6,129 nucleotides of DNA from JBDRGD01 sp043818095 (GTDB lineage Bacteria; Chloroflexota; Dehalococcoidia; Dehalococcoidales; RBG-16-60-22): NCBI GenBank assembly GCA_043818095.1, contig JBDRGD010000119.1, positions 1 through 6,129 of the forward strand, in the 5' to 3' direction. The notes below the pieces were generated by a model that was not told the DNA's origin, did not search any database, and saw only the letters and a program-made list of their open reading frames with translations. Positions 5,141-6,129 of this stretch are shown piece after piece. The first letter of the stretch is position 1. The number at the start of each line of letters is the position of its first letter. Position numbers and translations under genes: made by a program.

Positions 5141-5166
5141 TGAGGATATTTGACTCTCGCCGCCCC

Positions 5167-5904
5167 CTACTTTTTCAGCAGCGCCTCGATTCTCTGCCGG
5201 CCCTCGCCCATCGGCGTCAGGACGCCGGGATGGCTCTCCGCTTCCAATTTAAGGCCGGTCTCCAGGTCCGTGGCCATGCCGCGGTTTATCAGCGACTTGA
5301 TGATGCGCACCGTTTCCGGGATGTTTTGGGCAATCTTGCCCGCCATTTCCCAGGCGGCTTCCGCCAGTTTCTCCGGCGGCACCACCTGGTTGACGATGCC
5401 GATTCTCTCCGCCTCTTGCGCGGAGAGGGTGGGGCAGGTGAAAATGATTTCCTTGGCTTTCTTGGCGCCCACCTGGCGGGGCAGGCGCTGGGTCTGACCG
5501 CCGCCGGGGACGATGCCGAAGCGGGCATGGGTATCCGTGAAGACGGCGGTCTCCGCGGCGATGATGATATCGGCGCACATCACCATCTCGAAAGCGCCGG
5601 TGAAGCAGTAGCCGTTGACCGCGGCAATCACGGGCTTGCTCAGGTTTTCCAGCGCCTGGTATCTCGCCCCGCCCGGTTTCTCCGTGCCCGCCATGATGCC
5701 CTTCAGGTCTCTGCCCGCGGAGAAAGCCCGCCCCTTCCCGGTGAGAATCAGCACGCGGATGTCGGCGTCTTTCTCTACGTCATCCAGGGCGGCCATCAGG
5801 TCCGTGAAGACCTCCTCGTTGATGGCGTTCAGGACCTCGGGGCGGTTCAGGGTAATCCGGGCGATTTTATCTCTTTTTTCCAGCGTTATCGTCTTGAAGT
5901 CCAT
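5167..5904 (-). CDS. Enoyl-CoA hydratase/isomerase (crotonase) family protein
   Basis: Crotonase-fold enzymes hydrate, isomerise or cleave acyl-CoA thioesters in the cytoplasm. At 245 residues the length is typical. Landmarks are LNRPEVLNAIN (19-29); the oxyanion-hole loop GRAFSAGRDLKG (58-69); KPVIAAVNGYCFTGAFEMVMCADI (90-113) with G103; FGIVPGGGQTQRLPR (129-143); and the C-terminal helical region. Compared with rat mitochondrial hydratase, Glu144 is present as E106, but the position of Glu164 is His126 (motif THARFG). Many family members with this change exist, so classical hydratase activity should not be assumed. The substrate is not readable. The start ATG at 5904 has GGGGAGG (5910-5916) 5 nt upstream. 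It follows the pyrK-like gene after only 12 bp, with the ribosome-binding site abutting that gene's stop, so co-transcription is likely. No clear U-rich terminator follows; the palindromic repeat does. Confidence 0.92.
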   Translation of the reverse strand: MDFKTITLEKRDKIARITLNRPEVLNAINEEVFTDLMAALDDVEKDADIRVLILTGKGRAFSAGRDLKGIMAGTEKPGGARYQALENLSKPVIAAVNGYCFTGAFEMVMCADIIIAAETAVFTDTHARFGIVPGGGQTQRLPRQVGAKKAKEIIFTCPTLSAQEAERIGIVNQVVPPEKLAEAAWEMAGKIAQNIPETVRIIKSLINRGMATDLETGLKLEAESHPGVLTPMGEGRQRIEALLKK

Positions 5905-5916
5905 CGTGTCCTCCCC

Positions 5917-6129
5917 TTAGATTAGTTCCTCCCAGACCACTTCCCCCAGGTTGAAGACCGGGCCGTCCCGGCAGACCTCTTGCAACCCCCGCGTGGTTTT
6001 CACCGTGCAGCCGTAGCAGAGCCCCATGCCGCAGGCCATCCGCGTCTCCAGTGAGACCTGGACGTGCTTGTCTTTCAGCTCGGGCATTTGTGCCATTGTT
6101 TGATACATAGGCAGCGGCCCGCAGGCGAA
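5917..6129 (-). CDS. pyrK: Dihydroorotate dehydrogenase electron transfer subunit (PyrK-like), C-terminal part; 5' end outside window
   Basis: The last 70 residues of a gene that enters from the right edge; the frame stays open through 6129. It starts with FACGPLPM, the C-terminal nucleotide-binding motif of ferredoxin-reductase-like proteins. It continues with a [2Fe-2S] site of the form C-x4-C-x2-C-x11-C (C28, C33, C36, C48 of the visible part), then CRDGPVFNLGEVVWEE. In PyrK this arrangement passes electrons from the FMN of PyrD through the cluster and FAD to NAD+ in pyrimidine synthesis. The CxDGPVF ending and the spacing fit PyrK best. Related flavoprotein subunits (NfnA- or SudB-like) share the fold and cannot be excluded without the N-terminus. 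The gene ends with TAA at 5917-5919, directly followed by the crotonase ribosome-binding site. Confidence 0.85.
   Translation of the reverse strand, partial: FACGPLPMYQTMAQMPELKDKHVQVSLETRMACGMGLCYGCTVKTTRGLQEVCRDGPVFNLGEVVWEELI

Noticed and set aside
5047..5925. A 292-codon plus-strand open frame
   Set aside because: It is antisense to the well-supported crotonase and begins inside the palindromic repeat; its first residues are the known spurious translation of that repeat.

Overview
The window is a high-GC bacterial segment of ordinary housekeeping genes mixed with small accessory loci. The gene set is histidyl-tRNA synthetase, a long-form Rel, S20, desulforedoxin-like mini-proteins, a PyrK-type subunit and a secreted Asp-box protein. 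Together with the protein style it suggests an anaerobic Chloroflexota bacterium, most likely of the Dehalococcoidia. That placement is inference from remembered family resemblance, not from a database search.

Layout. Positions 1-374 (minus) are the N-terminus of a secreted Asp-box (BNR) repeat protein that runs off the left edge. It has a strong promoter (573-600) and a leader of about 190 nt holding three predicted hairpins and a possible leader peptide. Positions 680-1936 (minus) are hisS, and 2059-4254 (plus) is the long RelA/SpoT homologue. Their near-consensus promoters lie back to back in an 86-122 bp gap, with the two -35 boxes forming an inverted repeat. Positions 4303-4611 (plus) are rpsT, starting at UUG and ending in a perfect hairpin whose loop is the stop codon. 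That hairpin also ends, from the other side, a minus-strand pair of tiny desulforedoxin-like proteins (4661-4804 and 4831-4950) driven by a fully consensus sigma-70-type promoter (4988-5016). A dispersed palindromic repeat (5063-5140) separates this unit from a crotonase-family gene (5167-5904) and the 3' part of a pyrK-like gene (5917-6129, running off the right edge). The last two are 12 bp apart and probably form an operon.

How the genes fit together. hisS, rel and rpsT all concern translation: charging tRNA-His, signalling amino-acid starvation through (p)ppGpp, and building the 30S subunit. The shared control region between hisS and rel makes coordinated expression plausible. The desulforedoxin-like pair and the pyrK-like gene are redox or metal proteins. 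The crotonase acts on acyl-CoA, but its substrate cannot be read from the sequence.

I see no complete new multi-gene system. The best leads are: the two tandem desulforedoxin-like proteins in which the fourth metal-ligand cysteine is replaced by His in one and Asp in the other; the structured leader of the Asp-box gene; and the SFDD motif in Rel where RFKD-type or EFDD-type motifs are usual.
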